A DNA stretch of 32,301 nt from Actinomycetota bacterium (GTDB lineage Bacteria > Actinomycetota > Thermoleophilia > Gaiellales > Gaiellaceae): NCBI GenBank assembly GCA_013812265.1, contig JACCTQ010000070.1, positions 1-32,301 on the forward strand. The letters run 5' to 3'. The stretch's first letter is position 1, and every line of letters begins with the position of its first letter. Under the pieces are notes generated by a model that was not told where the DNA came from, did not search any database, and saw only the letters and a program-made list of their open reading frames with translations. Made by a program: the position numbers and the translations under genes. Shown piece after piece: positions 16,039 to 22,683 of the stretch.

Positions 16039-16736
16039 AGCGCCGCCTGCGCTACTCGTCGTTCACGGCGATCCCGGACCGCGCGGACGTGTTACTGCGC
16101 GCGGGTCGGCACTCCGATTACGCGATCCTCGCCGTGCTGTACAGGCGCCAGAATTTCGACACCCTGACGGCGTCGGCCAGCCTCGATCAGCTCGCGGAGT
16201 GGGTCGGGTGGACGAGGCGGCTCGACTCACTCTCTAAACGCCTGCGCAAGCTCCGGGACGAAGGCTGGCTCGGCTACGACACCGCGACTGCGCAGCGGAC
16301 GCGCCGTTACGTGTTCCATCTCGTTCCCGAGCAGTCCGAGTCGGGTCCGAACGGTTTTGCTCGGATCGGTCCGAACGAGACCGACTCCGAAGGCCGCAGT
16401 ACAAGCGGGAATCAGGCCTCCGTCAGCTCGGACACGTCCGAACACGAAAGCGCACCCGAGCCGCACGTAGGTCCGAACGAGCGTCCAGACGGTCCGAACG
16501 GCGAGTCCTCCGCAAGCTCGCTTCTGGAGCAGGATTCCGCCGTTTCCCCGCCTGGCAACGTCCGAACGCCTCAGAGGATCAGAGTAAACCTTCTGGGTAA
16601 GGAGAACAAAAGAACTACGTCTTGGTTTGTGGAGGACGACCACGATGTAGGTGAAGGGACTGACGAGGCCGAGCTAGAGCGGCTGCTTGAGGAAACGATC
16701 ACAGGACCGCCGACGGGGACAGAGGTGGACGGGTGA
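16035..16736 (+). CDS. Winged-helix protein, candidate replication initiator
   Basis: A 233-aa protein. Residues ~15-100 form a winged-helix-like domain (RADVLLRAGRHSDYAILAVLYRRQN, then LDQLAEWVGWTRRLDSLSKRLRKLRDEGWLGY, wing TRRYVFHLV) as in phage O/DnaD-type replication proteins. Residues ~100-185 are a Ser/Gly/Pro/Asn-rich linker with repeated GPN, encoded by DNA carrying six (G/C)GTCCGAAC repeats. A short acidic C-terminal segment follows (DDHDVGEGTDEAELERLLEETI), possibly a partner-binding tail. GTG at 16035 overlaps the preceding stop. Domain layout with iterons inside the linker resembles lambda gene O. A transcription regulator is the main alternative. Confidence 0.6.
   Translation: MKRRLRYSSFTAIPDRADVLLRAGRHSDYAILAVLYRRQNFDTLTASASLDQLAEWVGWTRRLDSLSKRLRKLRDEGWLGYDTATAQRTRRYVFHLVPEQSESGPNGFARIGPNETDSEGRSTSGNQASVSSDTSEHESAPEPHVGPNERPDGPNGESSASSLLEQDSAVSPPGNVRTPQRIRVNLLGKENKRTTSWFVEDDHDVGEGTDEAELERLLEETITGPPTGTEVDG
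16344..16568. repeat. Six iteron-like (G/C)GTCCGAAC repeats, candidate origin
   Basis: GGTCCGAACG at 16344, 16368, 16470 and 16491; CGTCCGAACA at 16435; CGTCCGAACG at 16559. All are in the same orientation inside the linker-coding part of the winged-helix gene. Three different peptide readings occur (GPN, TSEH, VRTP), so the repeats are not merely a protein repeat. Confidence 0.6.
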
Positions 16737-16960
16737 TGAGCGACCGGCGTCCGATCATCCGTCGAGGCGAGGCTGTCGGCGTCGCGAACATCATCCGCCG
16801 CCTCGGGCAACTGGAGAGACAGGCCGCCGACCTCGGCGACGAGCTGGAGGTAAACGAGCGCGAGTACCAGACGCTTCGCGAGCGCCTCCATGAGGTGGTC
16901 AGCGAGCGCGAGCGACTGCGGCGCAAGCTGACCCTGCTTCACTCTGAGGAGCAAGCGTGA
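16733..16960 (+). CDS. Small coiled-coil protein
   Basis: A 75-aa protein (GTG 16733 or ATG 16736; the ATG overlaps the upstream stop by one base). Residues ~18-70 are a continuous heptad-rich helix (IIRRLGQLERQAADLGDELE onward), predicted coiled coil and highly charged. No family is recognised. It sits in the replication/excision operon and overlaps the next gene by 4 nt; a dimeric accessory or structural factor is possible. Confidence 0.6.
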   Translation: MMSDRRPIIRRGEAVGVANIIRRLGQLERQAADLGDELEVNEREYQTLRERLHEVVSERERLRRKLTLLHSEEQA

Positions 16961-17316
16961 GCTTCAGACACGATCGGCCACCGGAGCTTCGACATCGACC
17001 TCTCTCGCTCTCCAGCGCGCTCGATGTTCTGGTACAGCTCGCACGAGACGAAGGACGGGACGACTTCGCGGCCTGGCTCGCGAGCCTCCCAGCGAACGAC
17101 GCGGCGAGAGTGCAGCTCAGCACGCTCACGCCGGTTGGCGCACAACGTCCGTTCCCCAGCGAGGGGACGCGCGAGCTTGTCAGGAACTTCGGCAGGCCGG
17201 ACTTCACAGGCGGCTATCGCCTTCTGCTCGACGTGCTCGTAAGCGAAGAGATCGCGGCGGCGACAGAGGTGGAGGCACCTCGCCTGCTCCCGCGCCTGGA
17301 GGAGGAGGACGAGTGA
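16957..17316 (+). CDS. Unknown small protein of the replication/excision operon
   Basis: A 119-aa protein starting with GTG at 16957 and overlapping both neighbours by 4 nt. It is predicted mostly helical (SSALDVLVQLARDEGRDDFA, LLLDVLVSEEIAAATEVEA) with an acidic end LEEEDE. No motif or family is recognised. The tight coupling on both sides supports expression. Confidence 0.58.
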   Translation: MSFRHDRPPELRHRPLSLSSALDVLVQLARDEGRDDFAAWLASLPANDAARVQLSTLTPVGAQRPFPSEGTRELVRNFGRPDFTGGYRLLLDVLVSEEIAAATEVEAPRLLPRLEEEDE

Positions 17317-17603
17317 GCGACCTCCTCCTCCAGCTTCCGGACCACGCGCTGGAGGAGATCGCCTCGCGAGCAGCGGAGATCGTGCTGGAGCGGCTGGAGC
17401 GACCGGAGGAGCCATCGCCGTACCTCACCGTCTCCGAGGCAGCCGACTACCTGCGGACTTCACGACAGGCCGTGGACGATCTCCTCCGGCGCGGAAAGCT
17501 CACTCGCCACAAGCGCGGCGACGGTCGCAACGGACGCGTACTCGTGCTCCGTCACGAGGTAGAGGGGCAGGTGCGAACACCACAACAACAGGAGGAGCCA
17601 TGA
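17313..17603 (+). CDS. Excisionase/AlpA-like helix-turn-helix protein
   Basis: A 96-aa protein. The C-terminal half YLTVSEAADYLRTSRQAVDD followed by LLRRGKLTRHKRG is the helix-turn-helix/wing of the excisionase (MerR-like, HTH_17) family; the N-terminal half is a helical extension. Such proteins bend att DNA with integrase during excision or act as transcription activators of satellites (AlpA). GTG at 17313 and the stop both overlap the neighbouring genes by 4 nt. It is two genes upstream of the integrase, the xis-unknown-int order also found in phiRv2. Confidence 0.82.
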   Translation: MSDLLLQLPDHALEEIASRAAEIVLERLERPEEPSPYLTVSEAADYLRTSRQAVDDLLRRGKLTRHKRGDGRNGRVLVLRHEVEGQVRTPQQQEEP

Positions 17604-17932
17604 ACGATGCTGAGGCGGTCAAGATCATCCGAACTGAGCTGCGCCGCAGGAGCGGCAAGGCCTGGAGCGTGACGCAGAGCAGGCGGAGTAGCTACATCCA
17701 GGTGACTTCGCCGCCGAGGCGACGTGTGCTAAAGGCGCTGAGCGAGGCTGATCGAGTCGAGCTTGCAAGCTTGCTCGGGTTAGACCGCGTGGCGACCTTC
17801 GGCGTCTTCATCGACCACTGCGAGCGTGCGGAGTATGTCGAGCGTGCTCGCGGCGCTTACGAAGGGTCAAAAACGGGTGCCTCGCATTCCGTGTCCTCGA
17901 CCGCCGCGACCTCGACCTCGACCTCGACGTAA
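17600..17932 (+). CDS. Unknown small protein between xis and int
   Basis: A 110-aa protein from ATG 17600, overlapping the excisionase stop. MNDAEAVKIIRTELRRRSGK then AWSVTQSRRSSYIQVTSPPRRR resembles a type of small protein I associate with actinobacterial plasmids and phages, without a firm family name. The last ~20 residues are a Ser/Thr/Ala repeat coded by CTCGAC repeats (about 17909-17929). It is followed by a 193-bp gap before the integrase. Confidence 0.6.
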   Translation: MNDAEAVKIIRTELRRRSGKAWSVTQSRRSSYIQVTSPPRRRVLKALSEADRVELASLLGLDRVATFGVFIDHCERAEYVERARGAYEGSKTGASHSVSSTAATSTSTST

Positions 17933-17945
17933 CAGGCTTCACGGT

Positions 17946-17964
17946 GTTTGACCTCTGTTTGATC
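17946..17964. promoter_or_regulatory. Inverted-orientation arm-like boxes upstream of int
   Basis: GTTTGACC (17946-17953) and GTTTGATC (17957-17964) are reverse complements of the GGTCAAAC arm boxes, the second with one change. Located 160-180 bp before the integrase start, they may be extra Int or Xis sites controlling int expression. Confidence 0.4.
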
Positions 17965-18108
17965 GTGCGCCGCAATCCATGGAGCCATGCGACCTCCCGG
18001 CCGAGCAGGCAATAGAGCATCGCCGGGTCGGAGCAAGTATGATCGAGGTGACAAGAGGCCGAGCAGCGCTCACGGGATGCCACCCGCTCGCGCTCCCGGC
18101 CGTGGCAC

Positions 18109-18125
18109 GGAAGGAGTAAACTTCC
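18109..18125 (+). promoter_or_regulatory. Ribosome-binding site within a small hairpin, integrase leader
   Basis: AAGGAG (18111-18116) is a good Shine-Dalgarno for the ATG at 18126. GGAAG (18109-18113) can pair with CTTCC (18121-18125) and partly hide it, a possible weak brake on integrase translation. Confidence 0.45.
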
Positions 18126-19340
18126 ATGCAAGATCAGGATAGAACGACGGCTCGCCTGGACCGCAAGCCGAAGCGCACGAAGGTGCCGAGCGTGTACGCC
18201 GTCGGCAACCGCTTCAAAGTCGTGGTTCGCAACGGCGACAAGCAGGTCACGGAGTACGTCGGCACGCTCAGCGAGGCACGGAAGCGGAAGGCGGCTCTCT
18301 CGACGGCCGTGGCCGAAGGCGAGTACCACGCCGAGGCGAGGCTCACGTTACAGGCCTACTTCGACCTCTGGCGCACGGTCTACAAAGGCCGATCCCGCAA
18401 GCGCATCCGGCCAGAGACGTTGAACGAATACGTCCGAGACCTAGAGCTACACGTCCTGCCGACGCTGGGAGGCAGGAAGCTGCGCACGATCCGTCCCATG
18501 CACATCCGCAAGCTCGCCTCGGACCTGGAGGCGAAGGGTCTCTCGCCTGGCACCGTCCGCCTCGCCGTAGCGCCGTTGCGAGCGCTCTTCGCTACGGCCG
18601 TCGAGGACGACCTGCTCCGCTCGAATCCGTGTACTGGCGTGAAGCTCTCTCAGCAAGTCGAGCAGGCAGACGACGAAGACGAGCACGCGACGAAGGCACT
18701 CACGGAGGAGGAGCTTCGCGAGCTTCTGGCGCAGGTCCCAGCCGACCACCGTCTGTTCGTGGAGTTCCTGGCTCACTGCGGCCTGCGGATCAGCGAAGGC
18801 ATCGCCGTGCGTTGGGGAGACATCGCGTGGGGTGACCCGCCTCGCTTGAAGGTGCGGCGCCGCATCTACAAAAACCAGGTGGCTCCTCCGAAGTCGGACT
18901 ACGGCAAGCGCACGATCAAGCTCTCACCCGGCATGGCGAGGCAGCTATGGGAGCTGCGCAAGGCGAACCGGCCGCAGGACGACGAGTACGTCTTCACGAC
19001 CAGTAACGGAAGCGTCCTCGACCCGTCCAACCTGGCCGCTCGCGTCTTCAAGCCTGCCGCTCGACGTGCAGGCGTGCCGTGGGCCGGGTTCCACTCGCTT
19101 CGGCACACCGCTGGGACGATCCGGTTCCGCAACGGCTGGAACGCGAAGCAGGTGCAGCTCTTCCTTGGACACCATGATCCGGCGTTCACCTTGCGGGTCT
19201 ACGTCCATCTCCTGCCGGACGATCAACCGGACTGCGGCTGGTTGGACGAGCTAACGAGCGGTCAAACAAAAGGTCAAACCGAACGGCGCGAGACGGAGCA
19301 GGACGCCGAAACGGTCGAACAGGCGGTTTCGCTCGCTTAG
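18126..19340 (+). CDS. int: Tyrosine-family site-specific integrase
   Basis: A 404-aa tyrosine recombinase that integrates and excises the element at tRNA-Lys. Residues ~20-68 form the arm-binding domain (YAVGNRFKVVVRNGDKQVTEYVG), ~70-170 the core-binding SAM-like domain, and ~190-370 the catalytic domain. Catalytic residues: R221 (CGLRISEG), K256 (PPKSDYGKRTI), H323 and R326 (HSLRHTAG), H349 (LGHHDP), Y359. The protein looks intact and full length. ATG at 18126 has a good ribosome-binding site. The C-terminal codons contain the right pair of GGTCAAAC arm boxes. The gene lies next to attR and points toward it. Confidence 0.95.
   Translation: MQDQDRTTARLDRKPKRTKVPSVYAVGNRFKVVVRNGDKQVTEYVGTLSEARKRKAALSTAVAEGEYHAEARLTLQAYFDLWRTVYKGRSRKRIRPETLNEYVRDLELHVLPTLGGRKLRTIRPMHIRKLASDLEAKGLSPGTVRLAVAPLRALFATAVEDDLLRSNPCTGVKLSQQVEQADDEDEHATKALTEEELRELLAQVPADHRLFVEFLAHCGLRISEGIAVRWGDIAWGDPPRLKVRRRIYKNQVAPPKSDYGKRTIKLSPGMARQLWELRKANRPQDDEYVFTTSNGSVLDPSNLAARVFKPAARRAGVPWAGFHSLRHTAGTIRFRNGWNAKQVQLFLGHHDPAFTLRVYVHLLPDDQPDCGWLDELTSGQTKGQTERRETEQDAETVEQAVSLA
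19260..19279. promoter_or_regulatory. Putative integrase arm-type sites, right arm
   Basis: GGTCAAAC at 19260-19267 and 19272-19279, with the same orientation and 12-bp spacing as the left pair, within the 3' end of int and 108 bp before attR. Confidence 0.6.
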
Positions 19341-19386
19341 CAGGGAAAGGTCCCGACGGAGCAGGGCGGAGCGGGACGCCGTTTCC

Positions 19387-19430
19387 GACTCTTAATCCCA
19401 AGGTCGAAGGTTCGAGTCCTTCACGGCCCA
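19387..19430 (+). repeat. attR core (44-bp direct repeat of tRNA-Lys 3' part)
   Basis: An exact copy of tRNA-Lys from the anticodon stem to the discriminator. It is not a functional tRNA because the 5' half is missing. Downstream GAAAGCCCTGCCAACAGG (from 19436) probably belongs to the original tRNA terminator. Confidence 0.93.
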
Positions 19431-19596
19431 CTCGAGAAAGCCCTGCCAACAGGCGAAATACTTCCCAGCCAGCTAGCCGGAATCCACAGGCGGCGTCCTC
19501 GGCACCGGCGCGCAGTCCAAGCACTCCGTCGACGTCGCCAAAGGCGCTCGGTTCCCGATTGCAACCCGAGCGTCCTCCTCGTCTGGAAAGAGCTGC

Positions 19597-19749
19597 TACG
19601 GGCGCTACGAGCGGAAACCCGAACCAGCTGTGATCCCCGCGCAATGCTATGGCGGTCGCCACCATCCCGATGATGGCGCTCAGCATGAGGGCGATAAAGG
19701 CGAGATCGTGGATCCAGCCGTTCCAGGTCTCGGGCAAGAGCATACGCAT
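19597..19749 (-). pseudogene. Fragment of a DUF998-like membrane protein
   Basis: The minus strand encodes MRMLLPETWNGWIHDLAFIA followed by LMLSAIIGMVATAIALRG and GFPLVAPVAAL, a membrane segment matching the C-terminal part of DUF998-type integral membrane proteins, which have four or more helices. Neither the N-terminal helices nor a natural ending are present; the frame continues into non-homologous sequence and att DNA. It abuts the response-regulator fragment on the other strand. Confidence 0.5.
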
Positions 19750-20053
19750 CGTGGCCCGTGGCGACGCACTTCTCTCCCCGACGATCACCAGACGCCTCGT
19801 TGAGGAGTTCGTCCGGCGGCCCCGGCCGGACGATATTCCTTCCGAGCTCGTCGAGCTGAGCGAGCGTGAGCTCGAGGTCATGCGGCTGGTCGCGCGCGGA
19901 CTGTCGAATGCCGAGATCGCAGGGCAGCTCTATCTCAGCGAGGCGACCGTCAAGACCCACGTCGCGCACATTCTCCAGAAGCTCCATCTTCGCGATCGCG
20001 TGCAGGTGGTCGTGCTCGCGTACGAGTCGGGTCTCGCGCAGCCGGGCAGCTGA
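19742..20053 (+). pseudogene. C-terminal fragment of a NarL/LuxR-type response regulator
   Basis: From about 19742 the frame reads IRIVARGDALLSPTITRRLV and then ELSERELEVMRLVARGLSNA...LYLSEATVKTHVAHIL, the linker and complete LuxR helix-turn-helix of a NarL-type regulator. The receiver domain with its phosphorylated Asp is missing; upstream sequence in the same frame is antisense to the DUF998 fragment. A GTG at 19751 could still give a ~100-aa DNA-binding domain, but no ribosome-binding site is visible, so I treat it as a remnant. Confidence 0.6.
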
Positions 20054-20396
20054 CCTCTGGGGGCGCCTAGGACCGCCAGCATCGACATCTCCCACACCCG
20101 ATATGGTCGTTCCGCGAGTTTGTTGGGCGCTAACTCACACGCGTCCCGCTCTGCGTGGCGCATGGTCCGGGCTACCTGAGCGGGCACTGCGACTCGTGAT
20201 GACTGCGGCGCGGTCATGTACGTCAGGGCGATTTGCTGCCGGATACTGGCAGCGCGCTGACGTCGCCTGACACCCGCGCCTCTCTTCTCGGTACAAGTAT
20301 CCGTGTGGGGCGCTGACCGCGCCCGTTCAGGATCGGGGGTGAGCTCTCGCGGGTTAGGGTCGAGCACTTGTCACCGCCGCCCAGCGAAGAGATCCC
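20054..20396. other. Intergenic stretch before the sigma-factor operon
   Basis: 343 bp with no supported gene. It should carry the promoter of the sigma-factor operon, but no clear -35/-10 pair or ECF-type element stands out. Confidence 0.5.
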
Positions 20397-20930
20397 ATGG
20401 TTTTGAAGACAGACGACGTCCACCTCCTTCGCGCCGCGCAGTTGGGCGATCTTTCCGCCTTCGAGGAGCTGGTGCGCCGTCATCGGACGCGGATCTATCG
20501 CGTAGCACTCCGGATGCTCGCGAATCCCGCCGATGCTGAGGACGCGGCGCAGGACGCCTTCTTGCAGTGCTGGTCGGCGCTGCCGCGTTTCCGCGCAGAA
20601 AGCTCTTTCTCGACCTGGGTGGTACAGATCGCGACCAATCGGTGTCTCAACATGCTGCGTTCGCGGCGGGCGGAGGCATCTGCGGAGCGAACAGACGCGC
20701 GCGCAGCGCGTTTGAGCGAGGTCGTCGAGACACGTGCCGAGCTGGAAGCGCTGGAGGCGGCACTCGTTCGCCTCACGCCGGAGCAGCGCGCGCCGCTCGT
20801 GTTGCGCGAGTTCGAAGGCCTCTCGTACGAGGAGATCGCCTCCGTGCTCGAGGTGACCGTGCCGGCGGTGAAAGGGCGGATCCACCGCGCCCGCTTGGAG
20901 CTCATTGCTGCTATGAGGCAGTGGCGATGA
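20397..20930 (+). CDS. ECF-family RNA polymerase sigma factor
   Basis: A 177-aa sigma factor. Region 2 spans ~20-90 (FEELVRRHRTRIYRVALRML, DAEDAAQDAFLQCW, ESSFSTWVVQIATNRCLNML) and region 4 ~115-172 (LTPEQRAPLVLREFEGLSYE, VTVPAVKGRIHRARLEL), the helix-turn-helix that reads the -35 box. Length is normal and no extra domain is attached. ATG at 20397. Its stop overlaps the next gene (ATGA), which carries an anti-sigma-type zinc motif, so the pair is probably a sigma/anti-sigma couple. The target is unknown, possibly the Asp23 envelope operon that follows. Confidence 0.93.
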   Translation: MVLKTDDVHLLRAAQLGDLSAFEELVRRHRTRIYRVALRMLANPADAEDAAQDAFLQCWSALPRFRAESSFSTWVVQIATNRCLNMLRSRRAEASAERTDARAARLSEVVETRAELEALEAALVRLTPEQRAPLVLREFEGLSYEEIASVLEVTVPAVKGRIHRARLELIAAMRQWR

Positions 20931-21640
20931 ACGTCGACGTCGGTGCGAGGCTTCCCTGCGGCACTTGGCTTGCTGCCCTGGTCGAACAGGTTGCCGATAA
21001 CCTCGCGCCTGCGAATCCCGAGCATCAGGTGAGTTGCTCGCACTGCCAGCAGACGCTGGGCGAGCTCGAGGAGCTTTGGGGTCGGGTGCGCAAACTGGCT
21101 CGCAAGCAGGTGAGGGCGCCGTACCGGATCGTGCAGGCGGTTATGCGTGGCATCCGCGCGGAGAGGACGCTACCGTCGCTACCCCTTCCCCTGGAGGTGG
21201 TCGTCCCTCAGCTCGTCCGGCACGCACTGCTCCAGCAGGAGCGCGGCAGTACGAGGATCGCCGACTCCGTCCTCGCGAGGATCGCCGCGCTGAGCTTGTG
21301 CGAGTTTCCCGCAGTCGAGCCCGCCGTCCGCGCGGCTGAGATGGTAGGCGGGCGGTTCCTCGGCCGAACGACCAGCGGAATCCACGTCACCGTCTCCGAG
21401 CGGGGAGTCGTCGTCGAGCTGAGAATCACCGTCGACTACGGCCCCCACCTTCCGAGTTTGGTGGAAGCGATCCGCAGGAACATGGTGGACCGGCTGATCC
21501 AGATGACCGGCCTGGTCGTTCAAGAGGTCAACGTCCTCGTCGAGGATGTTCGGCTCCCACTGGACTACGAGGAGCCTGTCCGACCGGCTCGGCCGCTCGC
21601 TCATGAAAGCACGGAACTTTCGGCGCCCCGCCGGTTCTAA
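20927..21640 (+). CDS. Anti-sigma-type zinc motif fused to an Asp23/Gls24 domain
   Basis: A 237-aa protein. Near the N-terminus H33-x3-C37-x2-C40 (HQVSCSHC) matches the zinc-binding anti-sigma (ZAS) signature, in the place expected for a factor encoded right after an ECF sigma gene. Residues ~95-210 are an Asp23/Gls24 domain (RIADSVLARIAALSLCEFPA, GIHVTVSERGVVVELRITVD, VQEVNVLVEDVRLP). No membrane helix is seen, unlike many anti-sigma factors. ATG at 20927 overlaps the sigma stop; the frame is open upstream in the sigma gene. The fusion suggests that envelope stress sensed via Asp23 partners frees the sigma factor. Confidence 0.78.
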   Translation: MNVDVGARLPCGTWLAALVEQVADNLAPANPEHQVSCSHCQQTLGELEELWGRVRKLARKQVRAPYRIVQAVMRGIRAERTLPSLPLPLEVVVPQLVRHALLQQERGSTRIADSVLARIAALSLCEFPAVEPAVRAAEMVGGRFLGRTTSGIHVTVSERGVVVELRITVDYGPHLPSLVEAIRRNMVDRLIQMTGLVVQEVNVLVEDVRLPLDYEEPVRPARPLAHESTELSAPRRF

Positions 21641-21673
21641 CAAGACGTAACGACCAAAGCTCAACGAGGAGGA

Positions 21674-22129
21674 ATGATGGCTGACGAGACGACAGCTTCC
21701 AGCCGGCCGAAAACGCCCACTGCGCCGGCGGGGGCGGCCTCGGCGTTGCAGACCGAGCACGGCACGACCACGATTGCCGATCTTGTCGTGACCAAGGTGG
21801 CCAGTATCGCTGCTCATGAGGTGCCCGGCGTCTACGCTCTCGGTGGCGGCGCGGCCCGCGCGCTCGGCGCGGTCACACAACGCGTGGGCATCGGCGACGA
21901 GCGCACGCAGGGCGTCTCGGTCGAGGTCGGCGAGCGCGAGGCGGCGGTCGACCTGACGCTGGTGATCGAGTACGGTGAGTCGATCCCACAGGTCTCCACC
22001 CGTGTGCGCGAGAACGTGATCCGGCGGATCGAGGGCATCTGCGGTCTGACGGTCACCGAGGTCAACGTGACCGTCAACGACCTCCACTTCCCGGGCGACG
22101 ACGTGCCCGAGCCAGCGCGCGTCGAGTAG
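21674..22129 (+). CDS. Asp23/Gls24 family envelope stress protein
   Basis: A 151-aa member of the Asp23/Gls24 (alkaline shock) family: TTIADLVVTKVASIAAHEVPGV, GVSVEVGEREAAVDLTLVIE YGESIPQVSTRVRENVIRRI and LTVTEVNVTVNDLHFP, preceded by a ~30-residue polar Ala/Pro/Thr tail. In Staphylococcus Asp23 is abundant, membrane-associated through AmaP, and linked to cell-envelope homeostasis. GAGGAGG lies a few bases before ATGATG (21674/21677), the strongest ribosome-binding site in the operon, which fits high expression. Confidence 0.92.
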   Translation: MMADETTASSRPKTPTAPAGAASALQTEHGTTTIADLVVTKVASIAAHEVPGVYALGGGAARALGAVTQRVGIGDERTQGVSVEVGEREAAVDLTLVIEYGESIPQVSTRVRENVIRRIEGICGLTVTEVNVTVNDLHFPGDDVPEPARVE

Positions 22130-22135
22130 CGCTCG

Positions 22136-22519
22136 ATGGTCGAAGGCACGTCCGAGCAGGCGGCGGGCGCGACGCTGCCCGCCCTTGCCGCGTCCAAACG
22201 GGTCGAGCTCGCGCGACTCGCACTTACGCAGGCGCTCTCGGTCGACGCCGTCTTACACGCGACTGCGGGCCCGCTCGGGACGCGGTCTACGCTCGACGGG
22301 CGCGAGCGGCTCGGCGGCGTTACCGCGGCTGCGCTCTCGGATGGTCGCTACGGCGTGACATTGCACCTCGTGGTGCACGTCGTCCCGCTCCGCCCGCTCG
22401 CGCATCGGATCAGGGCGCGGATCGAGCGCGGAGCTGCTCGCGCGGGACTCGAGAACGCGCTAGGCCCGATCGACATCGTGTTCGAGGACGTCGCAGACTT
22501 GCCGGGAAGAGGGGTTTAG
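22136..22519 (+). CDS. Divergent Asp23-like protein
   Basis: A 127-aa protein starting with ATG at 22136, 6 bp after the Asp23 stop. It has a helix-rich N-terminus, then DGRYGVTLHLVVHVVPLRPL AHRIRARIERGAARAGL and IDIVFEDVADLPG, which echo the second half of the Asp23 fold (strand, regularly spaced helix, final VxVxDV strand). The glycine/valine Asp23 core is weak, so this is a remote member at best. Its TAG stop falls at the border of a MITE-like repeat. Confidence 0.65.
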   Translation: MVEGTSEQAAGATLPALAASKRVELARLALTQALSVDAVLHATAGPLGTRSTLDGRERLGGVTAAALSDGRYGVTLHLVVHVVPLRPLAHRIRARIERGAARAGLENALGPIDIVFEDVADLPGRGV

Positions 22520-22682
22520 TGCTCCGTCCCGGAAGTCACTCGCGCCCTGGGCGGCTGCAAAGCGGCGCCGGACTGCGTCCTCAGTCGCTTACATGTGCCC
22601 GCACATGCGCGCTCCCTGCGTCCTTCCCCAGCTTGCTTTTCGCGCGCCAGGATCATCAAGCGACCTCCGGGACGGAGCACTA
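22517..22682. repeat. 166-bp symmetrical MITE-like inverted repeat
   Basis: TAGTGCTCCGTCCCGGA and four further bases (22517-22537) are repeated inverted at 22662-22682 with 20 of 21 matches. The exact centre (22599/22600) is a palindrome, CATGTGC-CC-GCACATG (22592-22607), and the arms between show partial symmetry. The unit is bordered by TA on both sides, as with IS630/Tc1-mariner-type targets. It holds no gene. Confidence 0.75.
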
Positions 22683-22683
22683 G

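Larger units (their letters stand above)
11201..19430 (+). mobile_element. Capsid-encoding integrative element in tRNA-Lys (candidate phage satellite)
   Basis: An 8.2-kb insertion bounded by an exact 44-bp direct repeat of the tRNA-Lys 3' half. All genes are on one strand: terminase small-subunit-like, unknown, HK97 major capsid, unknown, two triple-zinc-module proteins, a small basic protein, winged-helix Rep-like protein with internal iterons, coiled-coil protein, unknown, excisionase, unknown, integrase. No large terminase, portal, protease, tail, lysis or repressor gene is recognised. The gene set and order (small terminase, capsid, then xis-unknown-int) recall phiRv1/phiRv2 of Mycobacterium tuberculosis. 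It could be a satellite using a helper phage, or a decayed prophage; tight 4-nt overlaps and an intact integrase argue for a maintained unit. Confidence 0.85.

Noticed and set aside
19387..19430. Second tRNA-Lys gene
   Set aside because: Only the 3' 44 nt are present; the acceptor 5' strand and D arm are missing.
19186..19881. Long minus-strand frame across attR containing REGLEPSTLGLR
   Set aside because: That peptide is the well-known spurious translation of the reverse strand of a tRNA 3' end; only the DUF998-like part (19597-19749) has real protein character.
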